Below are positions 33,633-47,165 of a stretch of 64,000 nt of DNA, piece by piece. The first letter of the stretch is position 1, and the number at the start of each line of letters is the position of its first letter. Below the pieces are notes generated by a model. That model had not been told where the DNA came from and ran no database searches. It worked only from the letters and a program-made list of their open reading frames with translations. Position numbers and translations under genes: made by a program. The stretch is taken from NCBI GenBank assembly GCA_023974075.1, contig CM043801.1, forward strand, positions 27,259,736 through 27,323,735, given 5' to 3'. Source of the DNA: Chaenocephalus aceratus (lineage: Eukaryota > Chordata > Actinopteri > Perciformes > Channichthyidae).

Positions 33633-34432
33633 GAAACAACGCTGTCATTTGAATGGCGATCAAGACTGAAGCCACAGAGCTCTTCTTTTACTGTCCTTTT
33701 TTCTTAGAGGAAGTACAGAAACACGTAACTCTGGATGTGTTTTAATGTTTGAGATGCAATAAATGACATATTACCTTATCTTAACAGAACTACGCCTATA
33801 TTGCGTACAGCGCCCATAAACTATGCCCCCCCCACAAATCAGGTAAGTTGAAGTGCCCCAGGGAGGGGGGTGGGGTCAAGTGTCACTGACTGACACTTGC
33901 AATGTTAGTGCCCTGGTTGATAGAAATTCAGAGTTTTGTTTTTGGCAAAATGTCAGAAATAAAAAACTGTTGTGCATTTTTCAATTCAAAATTATAAAAG
34001 CCAAGTCTCTCTTTATAGATGTCAAAATGAACCTGGACGCCCCCTGCGAATATGAATAATAATATGTCTTCTTCCAGACTATTTGAAGGCAGAAATCCAA
34101 AATAAACATTGATGTGGTTATTTTAATAATTTTGTAGAATCTGTAGAATTATCCCACATTTACAAAAAGTTATCTTTAGCTAATGCTGAATTTGAAACAT
34201 GTAGACATTGAATTTCAGAAAATGTAATAATAACACCAAATATGTATTATATACAAATGAATAGGCTTAGATGTTCAGAAAAAACTAAAACCAATGAATG
34301 AAAAATGAAAAGAAAACGTGGTACGTTAAAGTAACTTTATTGTATGATGATTGACTCTGCAGCTTCTGTTGTTGATAGAGCTTCAGGAGACAGTATTCTT
34401 CTGATCCTGAGTCAGCACACATGGACAGCTTC

Positions 34433-34671
34433 CTCTGTAACAGTGAGAGGAGGGTTAGGTCAAAATGAGTGTGTAGTACAGACACAAGTGATAATGTGGT
34501 CATGTGGACACTCACAGCACTGGTAGAGAGTGTTGAGTCTGGCCTTATCATTGCGGCTCATCTCCTTAGCGTTGCCAAAGGACACGTTGGCGTTAGGGAT
34601 GGGGACCATGGTGGGCTGGCCATTCTTGGAGAAGGCAGTCCTACAAGAGGACAGAAAGCAGTTACAGTGAG

Positions 34672-34706
<35 letters not shown>

Positions 34707-37224
34707 CACACACATAATCAAACACACTGTGACTTCATGTTGTTCTCACCTGAAGTACTGCATGACAGAGTTGTAGTCGTAGGGAGTGCCCTGGTGGTTC
34801 AGGGTGGCAATCTTGTTGAAGTTGTACTCCATACCTAGAAAAGATACATTAAAGAAATGTGTAATTACTTTGGTTTGAATTCACTTTTACACAGGATAGA
34901 ATCCAGCTGCTGAAGAAATATCCATCTGCATCTGAATACTTGTCTTCCGTTTACCGGCTCTCCTCTCTCCTCTTTTTATCATTGTGAATAACAAACAGCT
35001 CCATTACCAGACACGACGTTCTGCAGCAGGACTCTGATGTGGTTGTCTCTGTCAGAGCGGGTCTGCTCGTGGTTGAAGCCCAGAGCGTGGAGCAGCTCGT
35101 GCTGGACGGTGTGATGGTAAAGACATCCGCTGCGGGCCAGAGACACCACCTGCTTTCCACCACGACGGCCGCCAAAGGACCAGCAGCTGGACAGAGTGAG
35201 AGGTGAGTTAAAGGACACTGAGGTGTGAGGAAAGCTTTGGTCTCCAACTCTTTGACAACATCAGTTTCTCACCCATTCTGGGACTCGATCTGCAGCCAGT
35301 CGCGGTCGTTGCTCCTGGTGGGTCTGAAGCGGATGCAGGAGACGGAGGAGAAGGACTCCAGTCCACGGGTGATGATGGCCCTCTCGCGGGAGGCTGGGAG
35401 GAGCATAGCACACATATTTAGCTTATTTAAGAGCTTTTATTTTTCTTGAACTTACATCACAGGTATGCTCACTACAGCAGATAATCTTTAAAATGGAGTG
35501 TAACAACAACTCCTGGAGGTTTGCATTATTTAGTGCCTACAAACCCATAAATGGTCAAATGAGACTGGGATTCAACAAAACCATTCAGATTTGCCTCCCT
35601 TCTACGTTACGTGTAGGTTCAGTACTGAATATCTCCATCCAATTTATCCATAATTTTGAGCCAATCAGAGCAGGTTTGTGTTTACACAAACTTAAAGAGA
35701 CAGGCGCTAAAAGGAGTCATTTCAGATGGAGAATGAACGTAGGTATTTACAGTCAGACATTAAGAGAGACAGATTATATGTTTTTTTAACAATAAAACAT
35801 GTAATCATGTTCTAGTAGAAACCCCAAATTTAGGAATGCATCTAAAAATCAGCATTTTATGTGCCCTTTAATTGAGTTATAGTTATTTAGAGTCATTTAG
35901 CCCTGATAGTGATTCCAGTTTAAATGAGAGGAGTTTCTGTTTGCTTGTTTAACGCATTTGTTGGCATAGGAGAATAAATAAATTACATAAATAACTGTAA
36001 TGATACTCCTAATTCAAAGGGCCTTCCCACCTTGGTGATATCATTTTTGTTTCTGAATCCTTATTATGTTTGACCTATTCTAATCAGTTTTTATTTGTAG
36101 TCTGTCATGTCATGACTCCATGGTTCCTGGCTTAGTGGACCGATTACAGTGTTGTATATGAACCCTTCTCCCCTCAGTCTCACTCTCAAGCCTTTTTATA
36201 AGAGATGCTGCTACAGGAAGCTGCATTAAAAGTGGAAGCCTACAGGATACAGACAGACATGTTAGCCTGGCTGTGTGAGACTTACAGAAGTTGTTGGTGA
36301 TGTAATAAGGAATGTAGACCTTTCCATCACTGTTCTTTAGCCACTTGCAGCCACGGCTGGTGCAGGGGTCGGCGTTTCTCTCTGCCTCGTTGTCGATGGC
36401 GATGTCCAACTCAGTCAGGATGGGCCCATTGTCGGAGCGAACTGAAACACATCACACAGCATCTCAAACTCCTGCTGAGGATATACTGATAGAAGACGAG
36501 GAGCATGGAGGTGCAGCTCACACTCACCCAGATCTTTGTTGGCTCTCTCCAGAATTTCAGACACAGAAAGCTCCTCTGATTCCTTCTCTGCAGAGAGACA
36601 TCAACAACACCATTTTATTTTGTGTAAAAACACAGCAGCACAAACTGTGCATGTAAAGACTTGAGGTCTGATCATTAGAACAGATACATACCTGCCTGCA
36701 GGTTCAGCGTGGGATTAGAGGAGAGAAGACAAACACAGTTTAAATTACAGCTAAAACTTAACAGAACAATATTTTTATAAAATAACCACTGTGTCTTAAG
36801 GCAAGCCACTACAGGCAAAAACATCATTTGTTATACGCTGTTTGGGCTATTTTGCTTCCTTCAGACTAGTTGTGGAATCCAAAATTGACATTAGGTTTTT
36901 TTTTGTTTGACAAAATTATTTTTCGTGCAGATCAGGTATCATCATCTGTGACAAACTTCTCTTAAAAAAAAAAAAAGTAGTGCACATAGATCATACATAA
37001 TGGTCAGCTCAGCAGTTTAAAAAAAATAATTATAAAACGCATCTCCCAGCAGATGGGAAGATGAGCGGCTTCATATAATATACAAGAATCCTTTCATCAA
37101 ACATGCATTTTAACATGAAAATTATAAGCTGATATCACCCTGCCATTGCTCCTACCTCAGTGTCGGCCCAGCAGCAGGCAGACAGCAGCAGCAGAGCGAG
37201 AGCGGAGAACTTGAAGACAGACAT
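34433..37224 (-). CDS. Six-cysteine astacin metalloprotease, hatching-enzyme-like, copy B
   Basis: Same exon set as copy A, including the 4-nt microexon, with open frames and the same splice sites. The zinc site, Met-turn and six mature cysteines are kept. Differences from copy A: exon 7 reads SFGGRR instead of SFVGRR, and exon 8 (34750-34834, 85 nt) has a 3-nt insertion giving TLNHQGT for TLNQGT, near the Met-turn. ATG at 37224, non-coding first exon and TATA box (37356-37365) upstream, AATAAA at 34336-34341. Predicted 266 aa, secreted proenzyme. The intron CA tract is shorter than in A. Confidence 0.88.
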
Positions 37225-37369
37225 CCTGCAGGACACACACAGCTTCACTCAGTGCACAGACGCACACAGAGGAATATACACACTGAAACAAAGTGCACAA
37301 TGAACTCACCTTGGATCCTCGGTGTGGGTTAGTGCAGAGGAGGTCTCTCGCCAGCTTTTTATATACGTT

Positions 37370-38910
37370 CAGCTGTGTCTGTCAGCCCAAATATGGAATA
37401 TCTGAGTACAGCAAGTCACAGAATCAGCTAAACTCACGGGCTTATCTGCAATGTATGTTGCATACATATTATACAGGTGGGAAATGAACAGCTGTCAACA
37501 ATTCAGTTGTCAGCATTTAAGTATATGTATGAAATGAGAATGTCTACGAAAGAATAACCTGCAATTACACAATTACATTAACTGTGCATTTTTCCATTGC
37601 AGACAGATCAGTTAATTAAATCTCATCACATTTCCCTAAAGGTTCATATAAAACTAAACCGCATTAGTAGTTCTGTTATAAAAACAAATATTGAAGACAA
37701 TAAATGTTTATAATAATAATTGCAAATGATATTTATTGCTACGGTTAAAAGAGGCTGGATGATATTGTAACATTCCCAAAATGTTTCTGCATCTGAAAGT
37801 TGTTTTGTGTGCTGTTCTGTGTTTATTGGACACACCTGGACTCTGATTGGACAGTACATTGATAATAGAGGCGTAAACTCTACTTGAAAAGTCTCTTGGA
37901 AAAATTCGTTTGTGTAACACACTTCATGGTTAGGAAGTATTTTATGCATGTTTAATAATGTATCTATCGACATAGCCCATTGTCTGGGCCCCTATCTCAA
38001 GCTTCCAATAGCTCATGGGTTTCCCATTTCCCATTTCTATGATTGATCTTATATTTGGATTTAAACTTGTGTATAAATAAATACAATTAAATGAAGGGAT
38101 ATTTAATTTTTCTGTATTATTAAGTATGCAAGGTTTGTTTTGTCACCTGATTGGGTGTGTCTGACCCCGGAAGGGCACACTTTTTTGCATATTATTTTTT
38201 TGCATATGTTATTTGCTCCATGTGGTGGAGATCCCACGCTCTCTGAATCCAGCAGTTATAGGTGGGCGTTTCTGTTTTCAACCATTCAATGGTGATGCAC
38301 TTCAGGGCCGCTGTCAATACAATTCTTAATAGATATGTCTTAGACCTCCCTTCTAGACCCTCAGGTAAAACTCCCAGTAGAGCCACAATCAGATTTAGAG
38401 CTAGATTTAACTAAATAAAACATGTTTTCATGCAACTTCCTGTATGAAGAAGTCATATGTAATTTTATTTTTGAAATAATGTTTTGGATTCTCATAGGTT
38501 GTTCCAGTACAATAGAGACGACTAATATGTTGAAGCTCTCTTAACTTTGAAAGATTGCATTTAAAAACACTCAAAAGCAGCGCCTCTGTTCAGAAACTGT
38601 CACCTTTATCTTGTGCAATACCCATCACACTGTAAATGCTACCATTATTTGAAAAGAAGTTACAATGAACACAGTTGATATTTAGGTTTAAAAATAACCA
38701 CATTATGTTCAGAATAGTGAACTGACCCCTTAATGTTAAAAAGACAAATGATGACTTTATGTCTTAATGTTAACTGATTTGAAATGTATTGAATGTGTTA
38801 AATGTTATATATTTTGTAATACAATGTGCATAGGTTTGTTACGTGTCAAAGTAAGAGGCATTGTATCTAGTAATTTGGGACAAAGAGCACAAGACCCACA
38901 AGGTATGCCA
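37370..38910. other. Spacer between astacin B and 6C copy C, with unit junction
   Basis: Near-identical to 16,600-18,140, apart from a 3-bp tandem GAA difference near 38,447. The unit junction is at 38,417/38,418. No coding exon seen. Confidence 0.6.
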
Positions 38911-38980
38911 TTAACACAGCATCCAGCTCTCTCAGAAACACCACTGCTCTCCAGGAGGAAGAAACCTGCTCCGTATCAAC

Positions 38981-40819
38981 ATGAAGACTCTGCTGCTGGC
39001 CTCTGCTCTCTTTGCAGGACTCTTTGTCCTCTGGCTGCCGTCCCTGTTCCTACTCCTGCTCCTTATCATGCCTTCTGCAGAACAATGTGGTGAGTTGGGA
39101 TGCTGATCTGGTTCTGAGATGTTACATGTGTTGTGTGTTTCATCATGAGATGAGACAATATTTTGGTGTCAGGAAAGTAAAAAAACAGAAACTGGATAAA
39201 AAGTTGCAACATGTTACTCTGAATTGTTGTTGTTTTTTTGCTCCAGGCTCTTTGCAGGACCTTGTACTGATATCAAGACCATGTTAGTCACACAGATTCT
39301 AGCCTCCAGCCCTGAGTATACGGTAAGAGCCGCTGTGCTGTTGATGATGTTTTAGACCAGGGATGTGCAAACTACGGCCCGGGGTCCAAATGTGGCCCGC
39401 ACGCCATTTTGAATCGGCCCTCAGCTAATTAAAAAAGTGTAATGAAATATGGCCCACAAATGAGCATGTTTTGTTTTTATATTGTACTTCTTAAATATAC
39501 ATGTAAACATGTATTATACAGTATTCATGTGTTAATACAACAAATAACATTTTCTAACAAATCTAAGTTGATTAGAAAAAGCCCAATAACTTATTTACAT
39601 AACAAGCTTGAAATAGACGCTTCCTATTTCCTCTTATTATAAGCAATCTGAGGCTTCCATTTTAACGAATGAACTGAATGTATCAAACCGTATGAAGATC
39701 TGTGATTTAAGCTGTTTGTTTCAAGTATCAAGCATGAATTACCTACATTTGATTGATTTTGCTAACTTACAACTTAACTGATAAGGCAATATACCTCGAG
39801 TGAGCGGCCCAGCCCTTCTTATATTTTTCTGTATGTGGCCCTTGGAGAAAAGGGTTTGGACCCCCGTTTTTAGACGGTTAAGACAAAATAACAGACACCA
39901 GTTCTATTATCTTCATGTATAATAATGTTTAGTGAAATGCTATGTTTCTGTTTCAGCTTGTGTCAGTCTTCCCTGGTTTTGTCAAAGCCAACCACACGTC
40001 CCCGAAGACCCCCGAAGGAGAGACCATCATCATCTCATTTTACCCCACCATAGTGACTGGAGGCTGTCGCATGAGTTAAGTATCAAAGATGCTCAATATA
40101 TTATAGCTTTAAAACAAATGCAAATAAATGGTTCACTGTAAAATTGTGACTTTTTTTTTTTCTTTTAACAAAACGATTTGCTTGGTGTGTATTATCTGCC
40201 CAAAAAATAACTTTCTTGTTGTCTCCTGGGAGATAAACATTGGGATTATTACCTCTGCAGCCCGTTTACATGCACAACAACCTATATAACTCACCACAGG
40301 AAAGGGAAAACCCCCAAAAGCATAATAAGGCCTCTGTATCCGATGATCTGCTGAGCTACTGTATTTGAGAAACAGAAATTCACAAGAAAATAATAATTTG
40401 AGTAGAATTGTAACTTTCGGACAAATCTATGTTGTGTATTTCCTTACTCCACCAGGCACTGTCCAAATCTAATGGATTCACCAGTCTTCTCGATGGTGGA
40501 CAGAACTACTGCAACCTCTACAATCTGGTGTCAGGTGAGTTCAGGACCACTCCTCAACATGAACTGTCTCCCCCATGCATCCTTTTCTCTTTGATTCTTT
40601 TAAAGCTTGACACCATTGACACCATTCAGGATGATACATTGTCATGCTTGCACTTTTTAAAATGTATATCTGTTTAATGAATGTCATTGAGTAGAATGAA
40701 TGTAATTAATTTGTGTTTGTTTGTGTCTTGTAGTGAGCGGCCTCATGGAAGAACCAGGCTTCATGGAGATAACCAATGAATGGGCTTGCATGGGCTACAA
40801 ACTTGCCACCTGTAGCTAA
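38981..40819 (+). pseudogene. 6C gene copy C, damaged
   Basis: Exons 38981-39089, 39247-39322, 39957-40076, 40456-40534, 40734-40819. It shares with B the loss of the exon 3 donor (AGT TAAGT, stop at 40077-40079) and the absence of the TATA-bearing promoter segment. In addition exon 1 has lost one C near 39,029 (GTCCTCTGG for GTCCCTCTGG), which shifts the frame inside the signal peptide. That base is in a short homopolymer and could be a consensus error; the donor loss, being shared, is likely real. Confidence 0.75.
39358..39867. mobile_element. hAT-like element in intron 2 of 6C copy C
   Basis: Same insertion as in A and B; TTTTAGAC duplication at 39350-39357 and 39868-39875. Confidence 0.75.
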
Positions 40820-40940
40820 GCTTGCTTCACCAAATCATGTTGGGATTTGATATATTTGATTTGGAAATGGGTTTTTTTCACCTTATGCATGCATGCACCC
40901 TTAAGAAAAAAGACCAATAAAATATATTGCAACTGATATT

Positions 40941-41204
40941 GGTAATCCTCAGCCCCCCTTGTTTGTTCTCTCCCTTTTTGGATATAGCCCTGTATGACGG
41001 TTTTTATAAATTGTATTTTTACTATTGTATAAATAAACTGTTCTATTTTTGATAATTTAACCACGTCTCTTGTTCTATGAGTCAGATTTCCCTGGGTGAA
41101 ATTCCCAGGGTGGCGTTGTCGGACTTAGCGGTTTAAACCAACAAATTATATATTTATTCTGCGGCCACTGCTACAAACTATAGTATAGTATAGCAACTGA
41201 TATT
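40941..41204. mobile_element. 264-bp insertion after 6C copy C
   Basis: Orthologue of 20173-20437; GCAACTGATATT at 40929-40940 and 41193-41204. Confidence 0.5.
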
Positions 41205-41534
41205 GCTTCCTGCTCCTTTTTTATTTTCAGAACAAGTATAGGAATCTGTTATTTGTCCCACAGCGAGGAAATGTGCATTATTACATGAAATTACCAGTGC
41301 AAATAAAAGTAATAGCTAAGATGAGTACGCTAACATTTTGAATAGAGAGAAAAACAGGTTAATAAAATAACATAAAATAAGAACATATATAAACATAAGT
41401 ATAAAAGCATTATGAAAAGGAAGTGAACAGGTATCACCAATTATGAAATTATACACATGTAAAAAAAAAAAATATATATATATATATTGGACATAGCAGT
41501 GTTTTTGCACAACAGTGTTATAGTCTATATTGGT

Positions 41535-41588
<54 letters not shown>

Positions 41589-41594
41589 TGCGTG
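41535..41594. repeat. GT/GCGT microsatellite (unit C)
   Basis: Same tract as in A and B with a different length. Confidence 0.95.
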
Positions 41595-42458
41595 TTGGTC
41601 TACCAGGGGCCGTGGCCTTTGTAAAGTCTGACCGCTGCAGGAAGAAAGATTGCCGCTGCACTAGTGCCCTCTACTGATCCTCACAATAAGTCCTTCATCA
41701 GTTTATCAGGGGAGTAGAGATACTGTCAGACATTGTGAAGGAAATTATTTACAGAAATCTCCTGTATAATTTAAACGTTAGCCCTGCACAACACTGTATT
41801 TCCCTGTGTGATGGTGAACATCTCTTTCTCTCTCCCCTGACTTCTAGTTTAGGGAATATTGTTTGCCTCCAGTGCATTAGGTCCAGGGTTTTTGTGCAAA
41901 GAGCTTTTTAATAATCATACAGTTAATCATACCCTGGGTTGAATATGCCAAGCAGTACACATTTCATTGGTCACTATAATTTCATGTGAGATAAGATCAC
42001 ATCAACAAACTATTCATATTCTCGTTTTGGCTGTCTTTACCGGGTCACAGAGTGAAACAAAATGGAATATTCTGGCAGATACAAACCAGGCTAGGATCTA
42101 TCTGTGATTTTCTTAACAGTTTTTGGGAGAAGAAAAAAACGTTGGCCTCTCGCTCGAGGGAAAAATCATATCATGAGAGCAATTGCATAACACCTTAGGA
42201 GGTAGAAGGCAAGAGCGACAGGACTGCGCACTCTCCACAGTTTTTTCCTCAAACCCAAAAGAAAAGGAGAGCAAAAAGATTTTCTTAGAGAAAAGTGACT
42301 TATAGATAAAACTATTTTTTGTTCAAGGTGTGGCTCCCATGTTCAGTTGCAAAAAGAAACAGAGCATAATGAAATGGTAACGTTTTATTGTTTTACCCTA
42401 CAGTCAGAGGTATGTATAATATTTAAAATAATAGTTATATACTTGGGCAAAACAACAT

Positions 42459-42804
42459 TTACAAATTCAAAGGACTCTCAGTTGGTTCGGCTTCACAGGT
42501 GGCGAGTTTGTAGCCCTTGCAATTCCATTCAGTGGTTATCTCCATGAAGCCCGGTTCTAACGGGAGGCCGCTCGCTGCAAAAAATAAAGTAGACCAAATT
42601 AGATCATTCTAATCAATAATGTCTTTAAATGTCAGATTTAAAAAAGTTGAATTATACCAATATATACATTTGTGAAAGCATACATGGGGGAGAGTCTTCA
42701 TGTTGATAAGTGATCCTGAACTCACCTGACAGCAGGTTGTGGAGGTTGCAGAAGTTCTGTCCATCATCAAGAAGACCGGAGAGTCCAATAGAAGTGGGCT
42801 GTGC
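42459..42804 (-). pseudogene. Truncated 6C paralogue, exons 4-5 only (unit C)
   Basis: Exon 5 equivalent 42459-42574 and exon 4 equivalent 42726-42804, same sequence and tail as unit B; exons 1-3 absent. Confidence 0.75.
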
Positions 42805-43000
42805 CTGGTAAGTAAGCAAATATATAAGATGGTTACATTTACATTGAGGTTACAACTATCATGACTTTGTCAGTGTTTTTTGACACATTAACAACAAATA
42901 AACAATACCTTGTCAAAAGATGTTGTCTATTTTCAACATAAACGATTTCTTCTGTCAACCGATTTCTTTGTCTTTTTCAAATACAGGGGATCTGTAGCTT

Positions 43001-43223
43001 ACGGAGCCCCCTAGGGGACATAAAGAAGAAAAAAATAAACTTTTGCGAGATGGCAATACTTATGCGAGATTTCGCAAAACCCCTTTGCGAGAACTCGCTA
43101 TACTTTTCATTTAGTACTTCCTGGTCAGTTCGGCTGCTACGGCAACACAGAAACCACAACAATAGAGTGGTTCATCGATTTTACTTTGAGCTTGGCCTTA
43201 AATATAAAGATATAACATCAGTG
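43001..43223. mobile_element. Left half of the MITE, fused to DIRS-like ORF1 (unit C)
   Basis: Same deletion junction as unit B, with GTG microhomology at 43221-43223. Confidence 0.6.
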
Positions 43224-43632
43224 CTTCCAGTGCCTGGGGCCGGACCACGCCGAGGACGGCCTAAGCCAGTCGTCGGCCTAAGCCAGTCCGGCCTGCAACG
43301 CCTGCCGGATGATCCCTCGGTTTGGCCGCCGACATCGTGGGGATCATTTCCGGGTGAAGTTTGGCCCGCCGGAGGAGGCCCTCCGCCTCCTCCGGCGGGC
43401 CAAACTTCACCCGGACCTCGAGGTGGTGGAGATGGGTGAACAGGATGACGAGGTGCCATTCGTGTTCGCCATCCTGAGGGACCGGGTGGCCACGTTCATG
43501 GAGGAGGAAGACGACAAGGTCGCCTCGTTGTCTGGTACTTTCGGGTCCGGCGGCCAGGAGGGTCCAGCACAGGTCTGCGTGTCTGGACTTCCCGGCAGTG
43601 ATGACCCTGGCGGCGGAGCGTGTGGGCCTACC
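43221..43632 (+). pseudogene. DIRS-like ORF1, N-terminal part (unit C)
   Basis: As in unit B, with the 31-bp perfect inverted repeat at 43349-43379 and 43385-43415. One base of the second 17-bp duplicate differs. Confidence 0.5.
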
Positions 43633-45192
43633 TGTTTTTCAGGTTTCAGGCTCGAAAATGACATTCCCAGAACAAATGACCATATCTTCCCTTCTAAAAG
43701 GGTTAAATTAATAATCTTTTTTCTCAAAGTAATGATAAACCTGTGAGTTGTATGTAGAAAAGTCAGAATCAATATAGATGTTTTTTATTTGAAAGAAAAT
43801 TCAGATTGAACATGGTTAAAAAACTGTAAATCATAGTGTCCGTCCAAAACATATTTTATACTTATAGTGAAAACTCACCTTGGATGATGGGTTAGTAGAC
43901 TAAAAGCTTTAGGAATCCAAAGTACAACATATAATAAGTACCCTGTATCAAGATTGATGCAAAACAAGTGATATTTGACCTTTTTAGAAACCGGTTTTGA
44001 AGACCGCGGTGGAAGGGGCAGATCTCAGCTGATCTGGGAGGGAGTTCCAGAGGCGCGGGGCAAATGAGCAGAAAGCTCGGTCTCCCATTGTTCGGAGACG
44101 TGTGCGGGGGATGTAAAGAAGAGGAGCTTGGCTGGAGCGGACGGAGCGGGTAGATGTCTGGGTACGGATGAGGTCACAGATGTTTTTGGGCTTTGTCCAT
44201 TCAGGGATTTGTAAGTGAGGTGCAGAACCTTAAACTGGATCCTGTAGTGGACTGGAAGCCAGTGTAGTTGTGCAAGTATGGGGGTTATGTGTGCGGACCT
44301 TTTTGCACCGGTGAGAACTCTGGCTGTACTGTTCTGGACAAGTTGTAGGTGGTTGATGGATTTGGCTGTGAGACCGGAGAGGAGTGCATTGCAATAATCT
44401 AGTCTTGAGAAGACGAGTGCAGGAACCAGTTTTTTGGTGTCATCAATTGAGAGTGAGGGCTTCAGTTGGGAAATGTTTTTCAGGTGAAAGAAGGAGGTCT
44501 TGGTGGTATGTTTGATGTGGGTTTGGAAAGATAGAGTGGGGTTAAACCTTACACAGAAGTTGGTGACAACAGAGGAGAGAGAAAAGAGCTGACCATCAAG
44601 GGAGGGGCTGATGTTGGCGGCCTTGGCAAGCTGGTCGGTGGTACCTATCAGGATTGCCTCCGTCTTGCTGCTGTTGAGCTGGAGGTAGTTGGTGATCATC
44701 CAGGAGCGGATGTCTTCCAGGCAGGTGTTTAGTGTTTGGATAGTATTGATGGTATTGGGTTGTGTTTTGATATAGACCTGGGTGTCGTCAGCATAGCAAT
44801 GGAAGTTGATGTTTATGTTGTCTGATGATATGACCCAGAGGTAATAGATAGATGAAAAACAGGATCGGCACCAGCACTGAGCCCTGTAGGACCCCGCATG
44901 TCACTGCGGTGTTGTCAGACCCGGAACCCCCCAGAGACACGTGGAACTTCAGGTTGGTGAGGTAGGAGGAGAACCACTTCAGAGCCGTGTCCGTTACCCT
45001 GGTGTAGGTCTCGAGGCGGTGGAGGAGGAGGATGATATGGTCCACTGTGTCGAAGGCTGCACTCAGGTCAAGTAGCACCAGGATGCTGGGTTGACCCAGA
45101 GTCGGCTGCAATCTGCAGGTCGTTGGCTACTTTATTAGGCTGTTTCTGTGCTGTGTCTCATACATTTTATTTCAGTTCAGATGAGACCTACC
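43633..45192 (-). mobile_element. L2/CR1-like LINE fragment (unit C)
   Basis: Same insertion as in A and B. The RT reads in two pieces (44025-44699 and 44788-45111) because of several small indels, including an extra T near 44,812 next to the YADD motif and an extra GGA near 45,027. Confidence 0.65.
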
Positions 45193-46185
45193 ATGCAGGG
45201 CTCTCGACTAACTTTTTTCCACATCCTCCCGGAACCGTCCCGAAATACAATCCAAGCCGTTCCCGAAATTAATGTGGACCGTCCCGATTTTTTTCTTCTT
45301 TTTTTTCTACATTATCATTAGTTAAAATCATTCAAAGTGACCTTTAACATAAATAAAACATCATACAAATCATTAGATGATAATTCATCAACCTTTTTAT
45401 TTTAGTAAATCATTCAATCACATAAACAAAGGCCAAATATATTTAAACACAACACACAAACGAGAAAATTACTCTAATACTTGAATCCAATCAAGTCCCA
45501 TCCAATTAACAAACAATCCAACACTGTGTCCTGAAGACGAACCCAGAGTAACCACTAACCAGGATGACAGTCTGTAACACAGTTCAGGAGACCTTTACAA
45601 ACTGCCCCGCCCCCTCGCACATAGACGGGACAGAGAGATCTCATCTGGATTGGAAAAGCTCGAAAATACATCATAGACGCATGTTTTAGTCTTATTGGCA
45701 TATTAGAAAACGGAGTTGGTGAAACTAAAACTGCGATATAATGTGTATGTAGCAATAATACATATGACATATATTTTTTAAATGTCTCCTGTACCGATAA
45801 AAAGTCTGATAACGTCGGAGCTTAACGTTACCACTGTCTTTAATAATTCCGGCCCGGGGCCCGTTTAATACCGGGGCTCGGGTACCTGTAGAGTATTCGC
45901 ATTTGGTCTCTTTGGTCCTTCTGCAGACCACCGTACCGGATGTAGGGATCTACATGCGGCACACGAGTAGTGTGGTGATAACTACCAGTTGTATGTATGC
46001 TGCTCCGTTTACTATCAAGGTTATTAAACCAAGTTCTATAACAAACATGACTCGTTTATGAGAACATCAAACATGGTGTCAGAAGTCAAGTCTCCGGAGT
46101 TTTTTTACGGCGGATTTTCACGTGTGGGTGACGTTTGAGAGGACAACTAAGCCTGCTCCAACACGACGCATGCAGCTAAGCTAAC

Positions 46186-47053
46186 ATGGCGGAAGGATTC
46201 CGGAGACCCGACCCACTCGTCTTTGACGGTAACATCGCAGAGAACTGGCGAGTATTCGAACAGGAATATGACATTTTCATCGCGGCGGCACACTATGACA
46301 AGCCAGCACGCACACGAGCATACATTCTCCTCAATATAGCGGGACCAGAGGCCATCGAGCGCGAGAGGTCTTTCGTCTATGCGGCTGAAGTGAGGGGTCC
46401 TGGCGAGGATGCGCCCATCATCACTCATGCCGAGTCTAAAGAAGGACCCGGAGTGTCTGAAAGGAAATTTAGGGAGATGTGTAACCCTCAAACAAATGTC
46501 ACTATGGAAAGACACAAGTTCAATACAAGGAATCAAAAAATCGGTGAGTCAATTGAATCGTATGTCAGTGCTTTAAGGATCAAGGCAAAGAGCTGCAAAT
46601 TGGGAATCTCTATGAAGAACTAACCAGAGATAGACTGGTCTGTGGTATCAGTAATGACAACTTAAGGAAAGTGCTCCTGAGAGACTGTGATTTAACACTA
46701 ATCAAGGCTGTTAACATATGTCAGATCCATGAGATGACTGAAGAGCACATAAAACGCTAGCTATGCCACAACACTCTGCCACAAATGTGGATTCAGTTCA
46801 GACTTACCAGAGAGGAACACGAAAATACGACAAGTACAACAAAAGGAAACCTCAGGCAAATGGAGCTAGCTCTATTTCCAACTGCTACAACTGTGGAGGT
46901 AGTCATGCAGCAAAGAGGGACAACTGTCCAGCAAATGGTCAACAGTGTCATACCTGCAAAAAGTGGAATCATTTCAAGAAGTGTTGCAATTCCATACAAC
47001 AAGCATATAACAAGCAAGGGCCCAGGAGGATAGTTCATCAACTAGAAACCTGA
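46186..47053 (+). pseudogene. gag region of the Ty3/Gypsy element (unit C), frame broken
   Basis: Open from ATG 46186 to 46623, with compensating indels near 46,443-46,463, then a missing base near 46,600, one missing A near 46,750 and an extra A near 47,047. The zinc knuckles are intact at about 46,885-46,985. The lesions lie at other bases than those in unit B. Confidence 0.75.
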
Positions 47054-47165
47054 TCAAGCTGATACAACTACAGAGGAAACATTCTATCTTGACGGCGTAA
47101 CACTGCAAGTAAGTGTTGATGCAACTGATGCACAGATAGATAAAAATGATGAGGCTTTTGTCACA

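Larger units (their letters stand above)
17651..38417. repeat. Segmental tandem unit B (20.8 kb)
   Basis: Second copy, almost identical to unit C. It differs from A by the three insertions, the 1.1-kb deletion at 22,473, and the 71-bp promoter deletion upstream of its 6C gene. Confidence 0.9.
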
